NCBI RefSeq assembly: GCF_947179515.1
Contig: NC_067488.1
Coordinates: 40,032,342-40,096,341 of the forward strand
Source: Apodemus sylvaticus
Lineage: Eukaryota > Chordata > Mammalia > Rodentia > Muridae
Reading direction: 5' to 3'
DNA: 64,000 nt
Part shown: positions 32,500 through 44,337 of the stretch, piece by piece
How the letters are laid out: every line of letters begins with the position of its first letter
Numbering within the stretch: position 1 is the stretch's first letter
The notes under the pieces: generated by a model
Database searches by the model: none
What the model saw: only the letters and a program-made list of their open reading frames with translations
What the model was told of the DNA's origin: nothing
Program-made: the position numbers and the translations under genes

Positions 32500-32890
32500 T
32501 TGATCAGTTCACACATGCATAAAATTTATTTGATCCAGTCCATCCCCATCCCCTCCTCTAATTTGCCCCCTACTTCCTTGACTATTCTTCTTTCCAAGGC
32601 TGATGCCACTCTCCCATTTTTTCAAAGATCCACTGGTTCCATTTAGTATTGCCGGTATGTACACTAGTACAGGGCCATCTACTGGAGCATGCGTCTTTTA
32701 AGGAACACATGGTTAACTCTTATTCCCCTAGCAGCCATGGATTGCCAATAGCTTCTCAGATTAGGGGTGAAACTTCATGAACACCTTTGCTGCCCATGCT
32801 GAGATTGTGGCTAGCTCAATTTGGTGCAGGTCTTCTGCAGGTAGTTACTGTAGCTTGAAGTTCATGTACCTGATTCTGTCCTGACTCTTG
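32500..32890 (-). mobile_element. Old L1 3' UTR, antisense
   Basis: Common old tail text: 'cagggccatctactggagcatg', 'agcagccatggattgccaatagcttctcag', 'ttggtgcaggtcttctgcaggtagtta'. No tail or duplication is distinct. Confidence 0.5.
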
Positions 32891-34260
32891 GCAAAGCTTC
32901 TCATCTAAGAACATGGTTGAACTTAATGAAATAATGTATCTCAAAGATTAGTTGAGAGATTGAAGCATATATAAATAGTTCAGACATTGTTACTAGAATT
33001 CAGTGTCACTGTTCTTCTGTGTCCTTGCTAGACAGTCTTTCTGGGCTAGGAGGTTTCACTGTAATGGGTAAACTTACTTCTAGCAATCTGCATTATTTTG
33101 TTTATAAAGTGACCTTACAACACAAAAAAATAAAGAGCTCTTGAGATTCAGGATCCTATATAAATGAACAAAGTCAAGAGAAGCAAGGCAATTTCAGCAC
33201 GCTCAAAATGAAGTAGAATACAGATACTTTCATAAGAGATGTTACACCTATATTTACTCTAAAGTGGAAATTCTTGTCGAATAGTGTTTGAACACATAGT
33301 AGGGATACTTATCCATCTTTAACAGTTTTCCTGTGACAGTGTAAACACATCAAGTGCTATGCTTTGCTCTCGAAACAAGCCAAGGGATAAACCCCATGAT
33401 TCAACCAAAAGTATCTGTTTTTGACTCAGGGACTCTCCCTATCAATTCTATTCATTCATCAACTCTTCTTGGCATTGTTTCATGTGATTATTGACCCTGC
33501 ATCTTCAATATTTAGTGACCCATAGCTATGCTTTAAAAATAGTGTTTGCTTAATATATTTTCTAAAAGTTAATGGTCATTTTATCTCACTTTTTTTCTAT
33601 TTCTACTATCCTTCATTTATATCCTAATAAAAACTCTTTTGAAGAGTATGCAGTTATCTAAATTATCTGTAAATTGCATAAAATGCTGTAGAATGAACCA
33701 TACTGAGCTAAGAGTATTAGATTATTGTTTACTGGTAAATGAGTGGGGATCTCATGCAAGAAGGAAATGAATTCCGAGGTCTGATAGAGGACTGTCCAGA
33801 AGAACAATTTTTTTAGACACAGCAGAGCCAATAAGGAACCTGTCCTGTAGAGCAGGCAAGATCTGGGAGGCAAGCCATATTGGGTGTACTGGGAAGACAT
33901 TTTGGTGTGACAACCTGGCTGGGGTCTGGATATGATTTACTGAGACACAGGAGAAACACTATTGCTTATCTCATTCACATCACGTCATATTAAAAGAACC
34001 CTAGGACCTGTTCCTGTCTTGTTAAGGTTTGTATATTCCTGTGGTTTCTACACAGATAGATTCAGACATGAACTTGTCAGACTTCCAGGATGAACTGAAA
34101 GTTTGGTGGAGATTTTATACAGTACCAAATAGATTTTATGCCTTTGTGATAATCATGGATGCTCTACAGCCAGAAGAGGAGAGGGAAAGCTCAGCGCATA
34201 AAGAGCAATCCAGTGTGTGTGTATTAGGGGGTTGTAAAAACAAAAATAGGTATGTAAAGT
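32891..34260. other. Unique sequence, no gene recognised
   Basis: AT-rich, without a clear repeat or coding frame. Confidence 0.5.
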
Positions 34261-34401
34261 AAGGTGAAATGAGTTTAAGTAGAGTAAGAAAAGGGAAGGG
34301 CAAGAGGAGGGTGGAAGTAAAGACAGAAAGGAAAGAAAGAAAGGAAAGCAAAAGAAAAGTTTCCCAAATTAAATTAAACCAAACCAAACCAAACCAAACC
34401 A
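34261..34401. repeat. Purine-rich tract and (AAACC)5
   Basis: Almost pure A/G from 34270 to 34360 with GAAA units, then AAATT, and five AAACC units at 34376-34400. It lies just upstream of a truncated L1. Confidence 0.85.
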
Positions 34402-34411
34402 GAATGCCAGA

Positions 34412-34967
34412 AATATACCACTCCTGGCCATATACCCAGAGGATTCTTCAGCATGCAGTAAGGACACATGCTCCACTATGTTCATAGCAGCCCTATTTGT
34501 AGTAGCCAGAAGCTGGAAAGAACCCAGGTGTCCTTCCACGGAGAAATGGATACAAAAAATGTGGTATATTAACACAATGGAGTACTATTCAGCCATTAGA
34601 AACAATGAATTCATGAAATTCTTAGACAAATGGATGGATCTGGAGAACATCATCCTAAGTGAGGTAACCCAGTCTCAAAAGATCAATCATGGTATGCACT
34701 CACTGATAAGTGGATATTAGCCTAGAAACTTTGAGTACCCAAAATATAATCCACATATTAAATGATGTCCAAAAAGAATGGAGGAGTGGCCCCTGGTTCT
34801 GGAAAGACTCAGTGCAAGAGTATAGGGGAATTCCAGAGCAGGGAAGCGGGAAGGGGTAGATGGAAGAACAGGGGGAGGGAAGAGGGCTTATGGGACTTGC
34901 GGGGAGTGGGGACCCAGAAAAGGGGAAATCATTTGAAATGTAAATAAAAAATATATCAATAAAAAAA
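34412..34967 (+). mobile_element. 5'-truncated L1 (last ORF2 codons, 3' UTR, A-rich tail)
   Basis: Homology to the first L1 begins at its position near 6392 (ataccactcctgg) and continues through the ORF2 stop (the last 80 residues are still open at 34478-34720), the G-rich 3' UTR and an AATAAA-bearing tail. Classic 5' truncation. A convincing target duplication is not seen. Confidence 0.9.
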
Positions 34968-35024
34968 TTCCCAGCATCATTAAAGACATGCATACGGACT
35001 TTGTATTTTACTAAGAAAAACATG

Positions 35025-35170
35025 TATATGTGTGTGTATGTGTTTGCATGTGTCCATATGTGTTTTTGTGTGTGTGCATGTATGTGTATTTATATGTTTG
35101 TGTATATGTGCCTGTGCATGTGTGTGTGTGTTTGCGTGTGTGTGCCTGTGTGTGCGCACATGCGTGCGTG

Positions 35171-35208
<38 letters not shown>

Positions 35209-35212
35209 TGAG
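35025..35212. repeat. Imperfect (TG)n tract
   Basis: TG-rich with TATG, TTTG and TGCG variants, becoming a perfect TG run at 35173-35207. The long cysteine/valine- and histidine-rich frames across it are artefacts. Confidence 0.95.
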
Positions 35213-35400
35213 TCAGAGAAAGTGAAATACAGGCAAAGAATGAAACATAGAGAGTCTAGTAGTACCAAACAAAAAACAGTGAAGCACTGTACCTGACAAC
35301 TTGCTCTAAAAATTGTTACAGCCTATTGTATTGCCAAATTAATCATCCTCATGAGATTCCTCTCTCTAATTCAGATTATTTATATCAAATATTGGACCCA

Positions 35401-35415
35401 GTGATACCCCATTTT
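35401..35415. repeat. Left target-site duplication of the inverted L1
   Basis: GTGATACCCCATTTT, repeated exactly at 37971-37985. The right copy is followed by ACA, so the nick was TTTT/A, the ideal L1 endonuclease site. Confidence 0.97.
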
Positions 35416-37970
35416 TATTCGATATATTTTTATTTACATTTCAAATGATTTCCCCTTTTCTGGTTCCCCATTCTCTGAAGGTCACATAAGCCCCCTTCCC
35501 TCCCCCTGTTCTCCCACCTACCCCTACCCACTTCACTGTTCTGGTTTTGCCTTATACTGCTACACTGAGTATTTCCAGAACCAGGGGCCACTACTCCGTT
35601 CCTCGTGATCCACATTTGTTGTGTGGATTATATTTTGAGTATTCCAGTTTTCCAGGCTAATATCTGCTTATTAGTGAGTGCATACCATGATTGATCTTTT
35701 GAGACTGGGTTACCTCACTTAGTATGATGTTCTCCAGCTCCATCCATTTGCCTAAGAATTTCATGAATTCATTGTTTCTAATGGCTGAATGCTCCATTGT
35801 GTATATATACCACATTTTTTTGCATCCATTCTTCTGCTGAGGGATACCTGGGTTCTTTCCAGCTTCTGGCTATTATAAATAGGGCTGCTATGAACTTAGT
35901 GGAACATATATCCTTATTACATGCTGGGGAATCCTCTGGGTATATATCCAGGAGTGGTATAGCAGGATCTTGCAGAAGTGAGGTGCCCAGTTTTCTGAGG
36001 AACCGCCAGACTGATTTCCAGAGTGTTGTACCAATTTGCAACCCCACCAGCAGTGGAGGAGGGTTCCTCTTTCCCCACATCCTTGCCAACATCTACTGTC
36101 TCCTGAGTTTTTAATCTTAGCCATTCTGACTGGTGTAAGGGTTGTTTTGATTTGCATTTCCCTGATAACTAATGAAGTTGAGCATTTTTAAAGCTGTTTC
36201 TCCACCATCTTCTTCAAACTATTACACAAAATCAAAACAGAAGGAACACTACCCAATTCCTTCTATGAAGCCACAATTATGCTGATACCAAAACCACACA
36301 AAGATCCAACAAAGAGAACATCAGACCAATTTCCCTTATGAACATCGAGGCAAAAATACTCAATAAAATTCTTGCCAACCGAATCCAAGAACAATCATCC
36401 ACCATGATCAAGTAGGCTTCATCCCAGGGATGCAGGGATGGTTCAATATAAGGAAATCCATAAATGCTATCCACTACATAAACAAACTCAAAGAAAAAAA
36501 CCACATGGTCATTTCATTGGATGCTATAAATGCACTTGACAAAATTCAGCATCCTTTCATGCTTAAAGTCTTGGAAAGAACAGGAATTCAAGGCCCATAC
36601 CTAAACATAGTAAAAGCAATATACAGCAAACCAGTAGCCAGCATCAAACTAAATGGAAAGAAACTTGAAGCAATCCCACTAAAATCAGGGACTAGACAGG
36701 GCTGCCCCCTTTCTTCTTATCTTTTCAATATTGTACTTGAGGTACTAGCTCGGGCAATTAAACAACATAAGGAGGTCAAAGGGATACAAATTGGAAAGGC
36801 AGAAGTCAAGCTATCATTATTTGCAGATGATATGATAGTCTACCTCAGTGACCCAAAAACCCCACTAGAGAACTCCTACAGCTACTAAACAACTTCAGCA
36901 AAGTGCAGGTTATAAAATCAACTCAAGCAAATCAGTAGCCTTCCTATACTCAAAGGATAAGCAGGCTGAGAAAGAAATTAGGGAAATGACACCCTTCACA
37001 ATAGCCACAAACTGTATAAAGTACCTTGGGGTGACTCTTACCAAATATGTGAAAGATCTGTATGACAAGAACTTCAAGACTCTGAAGAAGGAAATAGAAG
37101 AAGACATCAAAAAATGGAAAAACCTCCCATGCTCATGGATCGGCAGGATTAATATAGTTAAAATGGCCATTTTGCCAAAAGCAATATACAGATTCAACAC
37201 AATACCCATCAAAACCCCAACTCAATTCTTCATAGAGTTAGAAAGAGCAATTCTCAAATTCATCTGGAATAACAAAAAACCCAGGATAGCTAAAACTATT
37301 CTCATTAACAAAAGAACTTCTGGGGGAATCAGTATCCCTGACCTCAAGCAATACTACAGAGCAATAGTGTAAAAAACTGCATGGTATTGGTACAGTGACA
37401 GGCAGGAGGATCAATGGAATAGGATTGAAGATCCAGAAATGAACCCACACACCTATGGCCACTTGATCCTCGACAAAGGGGCTGAAAACATCCAATGGAA
37501 AAAAGATAGTCTTTTCAACAAATGGTGCTGGTTCAACTGGAGGTCAGCATGCAGAAGAATGATCCATCCTTGATCCATCCTTGTTTCCTTGTACTAACCT
37601 CAAATCCAAATGGATCAAGGACCTCCACATAAAACCAGACACTCTGAAGTTAATAGAAAAGAAAGTGGGGAAGACCCTTGAGGACCTCGGTACAGGGGAA
37701 AAGTTCCTGAACAGAAAACACCAATAGCATATGCTCTAAGATCAAGAATTGACAAATGGGACCTCATAAAATTACAAAGTTTCTGTAAGGCAAAGGACAC
37801 CATCAAAAGGACAAATTGGCAACCAACAAATTGGGAGAAGATCTTCACCAACCCTACATCAGATAGAGGCCTAATATCCAATATATACAAAGAACTCAAG
37901 AAGTTAGACCCCAGAAAACCAAATAACCCTATTAAAAAATGAGGTACAGAGTTAAACAAAGAATTCTCAC
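35416..37970 (-). mobile_element. Twin-primed (5'-inverted) truncated L1
   Basis: Two L1 pieces in opposite orientation. 35416-36208 is minus strand: 3' UTR and the end of ORF2, starting at the equivalent of position 6130 in the first L1. 36209-37970 is plus strand: ORF2 from the equivalent of about 4347 to about 6116, including the RT motif FADD (36820s). The two pieces are adjacent in L1 coordinates with about 13 nt lost, and one perfect 15-bp duplication encloses both, so they entered in one event. Several stops and indels have arisen in the ORF2 part, e.g. a TGA near 37940. Confidence 0.97.
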
Positions 37971-37985
37971 GTGATACCCCATTTT
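37971..37985. repeat. Right target-site duplication of the inverted L1
   Basis: Exact copy of GTGATACCCCATTTT at the far end of the inverted segment. Confidence 0.97.
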
Positions 37986-39850
37986 ACAAATATCTTTTTC
38001 TTTAAACAATTAGTCTTCTGTCATAATAGGGTAGGTTTACCCTCCTCCCCATATGTTCCATAAACCTTCTTCTTTCCACCCATTCTCCAATCACCTCTCT
38101 CCTTTTTTCTCTGTCCTGATAATGACAGGTTTTCACTTTGCCATTAAAAATACCAGATTGAAGTCTCACCTGAGAGATTATGAACTTTCAAGTAAATTAA
38201 AATGAAAGAAAGAAAGAATGAATGAATGAAAACACCCCTCACCACCAAAAGCCATAAAATATATGTATCTATGAATCCAGCTATAGAGAAGCTGCATGTA
38301 TTACTATTGACTGAAATCCTTCATTTCCATTTCATATAGTTTCTCCCATACCAATTGTTGCTTTACACACTTGCTTTATCAGAGAATTGTGTAGACAATC
38401 ATATAGTGTGGAGCACTGACTACAACACAGCAGCCCCAACAATACATCCTGTTCATTTATCTCCTGCATTTTTATTTTTTTATTATTTGTGTATGTTTTA
38501 ATTTACACAATGTTCAAATTACATCTCAATCTCTGCCCATCCTTCTAGTCTTTCCTCATACTGTCCCTCCTCTATCCTGCATTTTATTATAAGCTGAGTA
38601 ACTGATCTAGACAGTCAGCTGATTGACAAGACTTGTATTTTATTTGCATTTGACATGATTTTGAGGATCATTTTCTGCAATTCCCTCAAGGAAACCATAG
38701 TATCTCTCTGGTCATTGCTTTCTCTGTGATGCTAGTAACTACTGTTAATGCTTTAATTACAGGCTTGAAACTGGTAGAATTCTAATTGTAGCATTTTTTC
38801 TCTACTGAACAGGATATTTAAGAGAATAGAAACTTCCATGGAAGTTTTCTGCATGCTCATTTCATTGCCAAAACCTTTGCTTATCTGGTTCCTATCCATG
38901 TTCTGGTCAGTCTGTTGTTCCATGACTGTACTTTTCAGGAACCAGGAGTCCCACTAACACCTTTGTAATCACTCTTCAATTTGTGGTTATTTGAATGTGA
39001 AATATTCAGATAGGCTTTTGCAGTTGAACTGGTGTCACTGTTTTGGAAGTTTATGATATTTCTAGAAATAAATTACTTTGTTGAGTGAAATATTTTACAG
39101 TTGTTGGGCTTTTGAAGTTTATAGGCAGGCCTCACCTCTATTATTTTCTGTTTCCCAGCTCTTGATGCAAAGTGATAGGCCAGGCTCATTTCCCTGTTTA
39201 AAGCTATGAAGAACTGTATCCCCTCTAGAACCATGAGTCCGAATAAACATTTTCCCTTTAAGTTGCTTTTGAGAAGTATTTTTCACAACATCAAGAAACA
39301 TAAAACTAAGAAATATGTTAGCATCTTTCTTAGTACAGAAATGTTCCCTATAAATCCTACCCTTAATTTCCATTTTTATATTTGCCTTTCTTATTACTTG
39401 AAAACTCTGTCTCTCAAAAGATAAGGGAAAATGGAATGGGGGCGGGCTGGCATGAGTGGGTGCTAGAAGGGAAGAAAGGCTAATATTGGGTTGTAAAGTG
39501 AATAAACAAATAAATTTAAAAGAAAATAGCAAAACCTCTGTCCTCCACTTGAGTTATTCCCATTTTCTCAGTAAATGTTGAGAACAGGGTACCCATCAAA
39601 GAGATAAGAGTAGAGAAAAAAATCTGAGAAGACACTGTGTGTGAAAGAAAAAAGAGCTAAGAATCCACTAGATATGTTTTACATGAGTGAAGAAAGCTTA
39701 GCATTGTACTTACAAAGGTACGAGTTGTTATTCCTACACTTTCAAATTGACTATTTAAAAAAAAAAAAACTCTAGGTACTGAACTAGCATCCTCAAATGA
39801 ATATTTCTCAACTAAATGTATGGTTTAGACTGTCCAGAGGCAGTTCCTAA
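37986..39850. other. Unique sequence with one probable old L1 tail piece
   Basis: 38460-38585 looks like an antisense old L1 3' UTR ('tttacacaatgttcaaattacatctc' and pyrimidine-rich text). The rest has no supported feature; frames at 39119-39532 have no known domain. Confidence 0.4.
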
Positions 39851-39852
39851 GC

Positions 39853-39895
39853 CAAAAAAAAAATAAAATAAAATAAAAAAAAATTAAAAAAAAAA

Positions 39896-39959
<64 letters not shown>

Positions 39960-39960
39960 A
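39853..39960. repeat. A-rich stretch growing into (GAAA)16
   Basis: A/T-interrupted poly(A) at 39853-39897 leads into about 16 perfect AAAG units. Likely derived from the tail of a lost retroelement. Confidence 0.95.
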
Positions 39961-40696
39961 ATCAAGTACTGAGAATCCTATAATATTCTCAGGCTGTACC
40001 AACAACAGTACTAAAATATATTATTTGAACAACAGTTGAATTTAAGCTAGACTATTTCAGCTAATACCTGTTTTTTATGAAAAATATGCACACCACAGAT
40101 GAAAATGAAGGCTTTCAGTTATTTATTTTGGTCAATACCAGATGTTTTGCTAATTAGCATAATGAGTGCTAGTAATAGGTTGTCAATTGTGAAATGAAGT
40201 TGATAAATAATGTAATGAGCACTATAAGTAGATTCTCATTGAAAAGTGATAGCATTCAGAACTTGTGAACAGGCAAAATTACTCCAGAAGTGCACCCAGC
40301 CTGGGAGGGGAGGTCAGCAGATAGAGGAGAGCTTTTCAGATGGGCAACACAGGAATAGATGCCAAAGCACTGCCAACAACTATCTTCAGCTCACCTTGAA
40401 CTCCTGAGATACAGCTGAGTTTACAAAAACCTTTTGGATCCCCCTCCATTTTCTTCAGAAGCTTTCATAAAACCTCAGGACATCTCTCAGCCTAGAAAGC
40501 TGCTAATTTATTTCCAACTATATCTGTTTTTAAAATTGTTGCACAATGAACATTTATTTTGAAATAACTTTTAAAATATGAATTTTTTTATGGTTCAATT
40601 GACTACTAAGACTAGGAATAACTAATTAATTATGCCCCAGAATAAGGTCAAGAACTTTTCTGGCACAGGCAGATTACCTGAACTTTTTAATTTATT

Positions 40697-40699
<3 letters not shown>
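39961..40699. other. AT-rich unique sequence, no gene recognised
   Basis: No repeat or coding frame of note. Confidence 0.5.
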
Positions 40700-40747
<48 letters not shown>

Positions 40748-40784
40748 CATTCATTTATTATTCTCTTCATTTACTTTTTTAAAG

Positions 40785-40827
<43 letters not shown>
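40700..40827. repeat. (CT)n and (TG)n arrays, 45 bp apart
   Basis: A perfect CT run at 40700-40742 and a perfect TG run at 40787-40827, with a 45-bp spacer. Confidence 0.95.
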
Positions 40828-40829
<2 letters not shown>

Positions 40830-41100
40830 AAGATCATGTATGCCATGTGATTCCTGTGAATGTCAGAGGTAAATCTTGAGTGTGAGTTTTCCTCTTTTAC
40901 CTTGCGGCAAGGTCCTATTACTGTTCATGGTTGCATATGCCAGGTTAACTAGCCACATGTTTCTAATGATTCTTCTGTCACAATTTCGCATCTTCTAGGA
41001 AGGGCATTCTGATAAACAAAGCACTGAACTGCTGTACCCAGCTTCTATATAGTTTGTAGGGATCTGAACTTACATTAGTAGGCTTGCTTGGTGTGAACTT
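40830..41100 (-). mobile_element. Possible old B4/RSINE-type element
   Basis: Text such as 'gccatgtgattcctgtgaatgtcagagg', 'atatgccaggttaactagccacatgtttctaatgattcttctgtc' and 'gtagggatctgaac' follows the order of an old rodent SINE in antisense. It is strongly diverged. Confidence 0.4.
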
Positions 41101-41135
41101 CATACAATGAGACATCTCCTAAGCTTTGATTATTC

Positions 41136-41136
<1 letters not shown>

Positions 41137-41182
<46 letters not shown>
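41137..41182. repeat. (TCTA)n tetranucleotide array
   Basis: About eleven perfect TCTA units. Confidence 0.95.
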
Positions 41183-41509
41183 AGCTATTATCTACCTACT
41201 TATTTATTCTGCAGTCATGGGATGAGGTCCAGAATCATGTGAATGAGGCACATGATAGATTTTTACAAATGCTCAAACAATCAGCTACACTGCTGCCACA
41301 GTCCTTTCTTGATGCTTGCTCTTCACTGGAAGCGGTGTCCTTAGACAACATTGTGTCATGCTTCATTTTGTCCATATTATTATCAGAATCTTAGTATTTT
41401 ATTTTATATTGGTACTTAGCTGATGAATTAATGATGGCTTCTACTTGAGTCTGCTTGCTTCCAGATCTCAGATTCTAGATTTCTACCCATAACAATCATT
41501 CACATCTAT

Positions 41510-43350
41510 ATGACTGGTCTGTGCTGGTGTATCTTGGGCGCTAACTCCCCAACCTGCCCCTCAACACCCAGAGGAACCTCTGCTCCCAGGCTCTCTAACA
41601 TGCCCAGGATCATAGGATCAGAAGTCAGGAGGACGTAACAAGTATCCCAACACCACAGAGAGTATCAGGGACCAGTGGGACCCAGGGATGCATGAACCCC
41701 ACCTGACCAGTAGCACAAGTACCTTCCAGTTTGGGCTGGTTTACCTTGGGCATGAACTCCCAGACCAGCCCTGAACCACCCAGAGGAAGCTCCACTCCCA
41801 GGAGCTCTGATGCACCCAGCATCTCAGGATCACAGGATCTCAGATCACAGGACTACAGAAACAGCTGAACACTGAGGAGTTCTGACACAACTAGGATCAC
41901 AGGAAGGACAAACTACAATCACATGTATCAAGAGATAATCAGTTGGCCGCAGGCAAGTATAACATAAGCAACAGAATCCAAGGTAACTTGGCATCATCAG
42001 AATGCAATTCTCCCAACATAGCAAGTCTCAGATACCTCATCACACAGGAAAAGAAAGATTCAGAAATCGCTTCTCATGATGATAATAGAGGACTTTAAAA
42101 GGGACATAAATAACTTCCTTAAAGAAATATAGGAAAACACAGGCAAACAGGTAGAAGCCCTTAAAGAGGAAACATGAAAATCCCTTAAAGAATTATAGGA
42201 AAACACAATCAAACAGGCAAAGGAAATGAACAAAACCATCCATGATCTAAAACTGGAAATAAAAACGATAAAGAAAGCACATAGGACAACAACCCTAGAG
42301 TTAGAAAACCTAGGAAAGAAATCAGGGGACATAGCTGCAAGTATCAAGAACAGAATACAAGAGATGGAAAAGGGAATCTCAGGTGCAGAAGATACTATAG
42401 AAAACATTGACACAACAGTCAAAGAAATGTAAAATGCAAAAAGCTCTTAACCCAAAACATCCAGGAAATCCAGGACACAATGAGAAGACCAAACCTAAGG
42501 AAAATAGGTATAGAAGAGAGCAAAGATTCCTAACTTAAAGGGCCAGTAAATATCATCAACAAAATTATAGAAGAAAACTTTTCTAATCTAAAGAAACATG
42601 CCCATGATACAAGAAGCCTACAGAACACCAAATATGGAGCAGAACATAAATTCTTCCTGTCACATAATAATCAAAACACCAATTGCACTAAACAAAGAAA
42701 GAATATTAAACGCATTAAGGGGAAAAGGTCAAGTAACATAAAGGCAGACTTATCAGAATTACACCAGACTTCTCACCAGAAACTAGGAAAGCAAGAAGAT
42801 CCTGGGCAGATGTCATACAGACTCTAACAGAACATCAGAACATAAATGCCAGCCCAGACTACTACACCGCGAAAAACTCTCAGTCACCATAGATGGAGAA
42901 ACCAAGATATTCCATGACAAAACCAATTTACACAATATCATTTTACAAACCCAGCTCTACAAGGGATAGTAGATAGAAAATACCAACACAAGAGGGGAAA
43001 CTACACCCTAGAAAAAGCAGGAAGGTATTTTTTTTCAACAAACTCAAAAGAAGATAGCCACACAAACATAATTCCACCTCTCACAACAAAATATCAGAAA
43101 GTAACAATGACTTTTCCTTAATATCTTTTAGCATCAATGGATTCAATTCCTCCAAAAAATGACAAACTAACAGACTGCACATGTCAACAGGACACAGCAT
43201 TTTGCTGCATACAGGAAATGCACCTCAGTGACAAAAACAGACACTGCCTCAGAGCAAAAGGTTGGAAAACAATTTCCCAAGCAAATGGTCCCAAGAAACA
43301 AGCTGGAGTAGCCATTCTAATATTGAATAGAATTGACTTTCAACCAAAAG

Positions 43351-43395
<45 letters not shown>

Positions 43396-43757
43396 TAAGA
43401 AAGCATACTTCATACTGGTCAAAGGTAAACTCTACCACGATAACCTCTTTCTGAATTCTGAACATCTATGCTCCAAATGCAAGGGCACCCACATTCATAA
43501 AAGAAACTTTACCAAAGCTCAAAGCACACATCACACTCCACACAATAATAGTGGGAGACCTCAACACCCCACTTTCAGCAATGGAAAGATCATGGACACA
43601 GAAACTAAACAGAGACACATTAAAACTAACTTAAGTAATGAACCAAATGGATCTAACAGATATTTATAGAAAATTTCATCCTAAAGCAAAAGAATATATG
43701 TTCTTCTCAGCATCATATGGTACCTTCTCTAAAACTGACCATATAATTGGTCACAAA
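41510..43757 (+). mobile_element. Old L1 with tandem monomers, 3'-truncated in ORF2 endonuclease
   Basis: 5' UTR 41517-about 41940 carries two monomers starting at 41517 and 41729 (period 212 bp, shared 'ctggt.tatcttggg' and 'cccagaggaa' words), resembling F-type murine L1 promoters. ORF1 text follows (about 41945-43030) with several stops; one open piece at 42226-42432 matches the coiled coil. ORF2 starts near 43100 and ends abruptly at 43757 after DHIIGHK, the position of residue about 211. No tail and no 3' half exist. Confidence 0.85.
43355..43393. repeat. Uninterrupted A39 inside old L1 ORF2
   Basis: A run of 39 A lies where younger copies read AAAGTCATCAAAAGAGAC (first L1, near 3130-3150). 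It is not at the 3' end of any element, so it arose by slippage in an internal AAAA context or by an inserted tail. Confidence 0.9.
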
Positions 43758-44024
43758 TTGAGCTACCTCCACTCTTTTACTCATATTTTCTCTTGAATTT
43801 AGGGAAAAATAGTTATTTCTTGCCGTCTTTCTTTCATTCATTTATTCATAGAAAATAGGGTTAGGTTTCTAGTATCATTCTCAGTGTTGAAAATCCAGAG
43901 TTGAATAAAACCAATCCCCTCATCACTGAATTTACCATTTCAAATTAACCTCTGCTGTTTAGGGCAATCTTCACTGACATGACCCTTTATTTTTTTAATT
44001 TAATTTAATTTTTTTTACTGTAAA

Positions 44025-44335
44025 GACTTTTTATTGGTTATTTTATTTATTTACATTTCAAATGTTATTTCCCCTTCCCAGTTTCCCCTCCACAAGTCCT
44101 CTATACCTCCCCCTTGCCTTTAGGAGGGTGCATACACCCTCTCACCCATACACCCACCCACTCTTGTTTCAGCAGCCTGTCCTGGGTCATCTAATCTCCA
44201 CAGGACCATGGGACTCCCCTTCCAGTGATGCAAGATAAGGAAATCCTCTGCTACATATCCAGGTGGTGCCATGAATACCCCCTGTGTACACTTTGGTTAG
44301 TGGTTTAGTCTCTGGGAGCTTTGGGGCATCTCTAA
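44025..44335 (-). mobile_element. Old L1 3' UTR end, antisense
   Basis: T-rich start (tail), 'tttacatttcaaatgttatttccccttccc', then antisense words of the middle Lx-type 3' UTR ('tacacttt.gttagtggtttagtc.ctgggagct'). It abuts an oppositely oriented L1 piece at 44338. Confidence 0.75.
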
Positions 44336-44337
44336 AA

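Noticed and set aside
35001..35296. Cys/Val-rich and His/Thr-rich frames
   Set aside because: Products of the TG dinucleotide tract.
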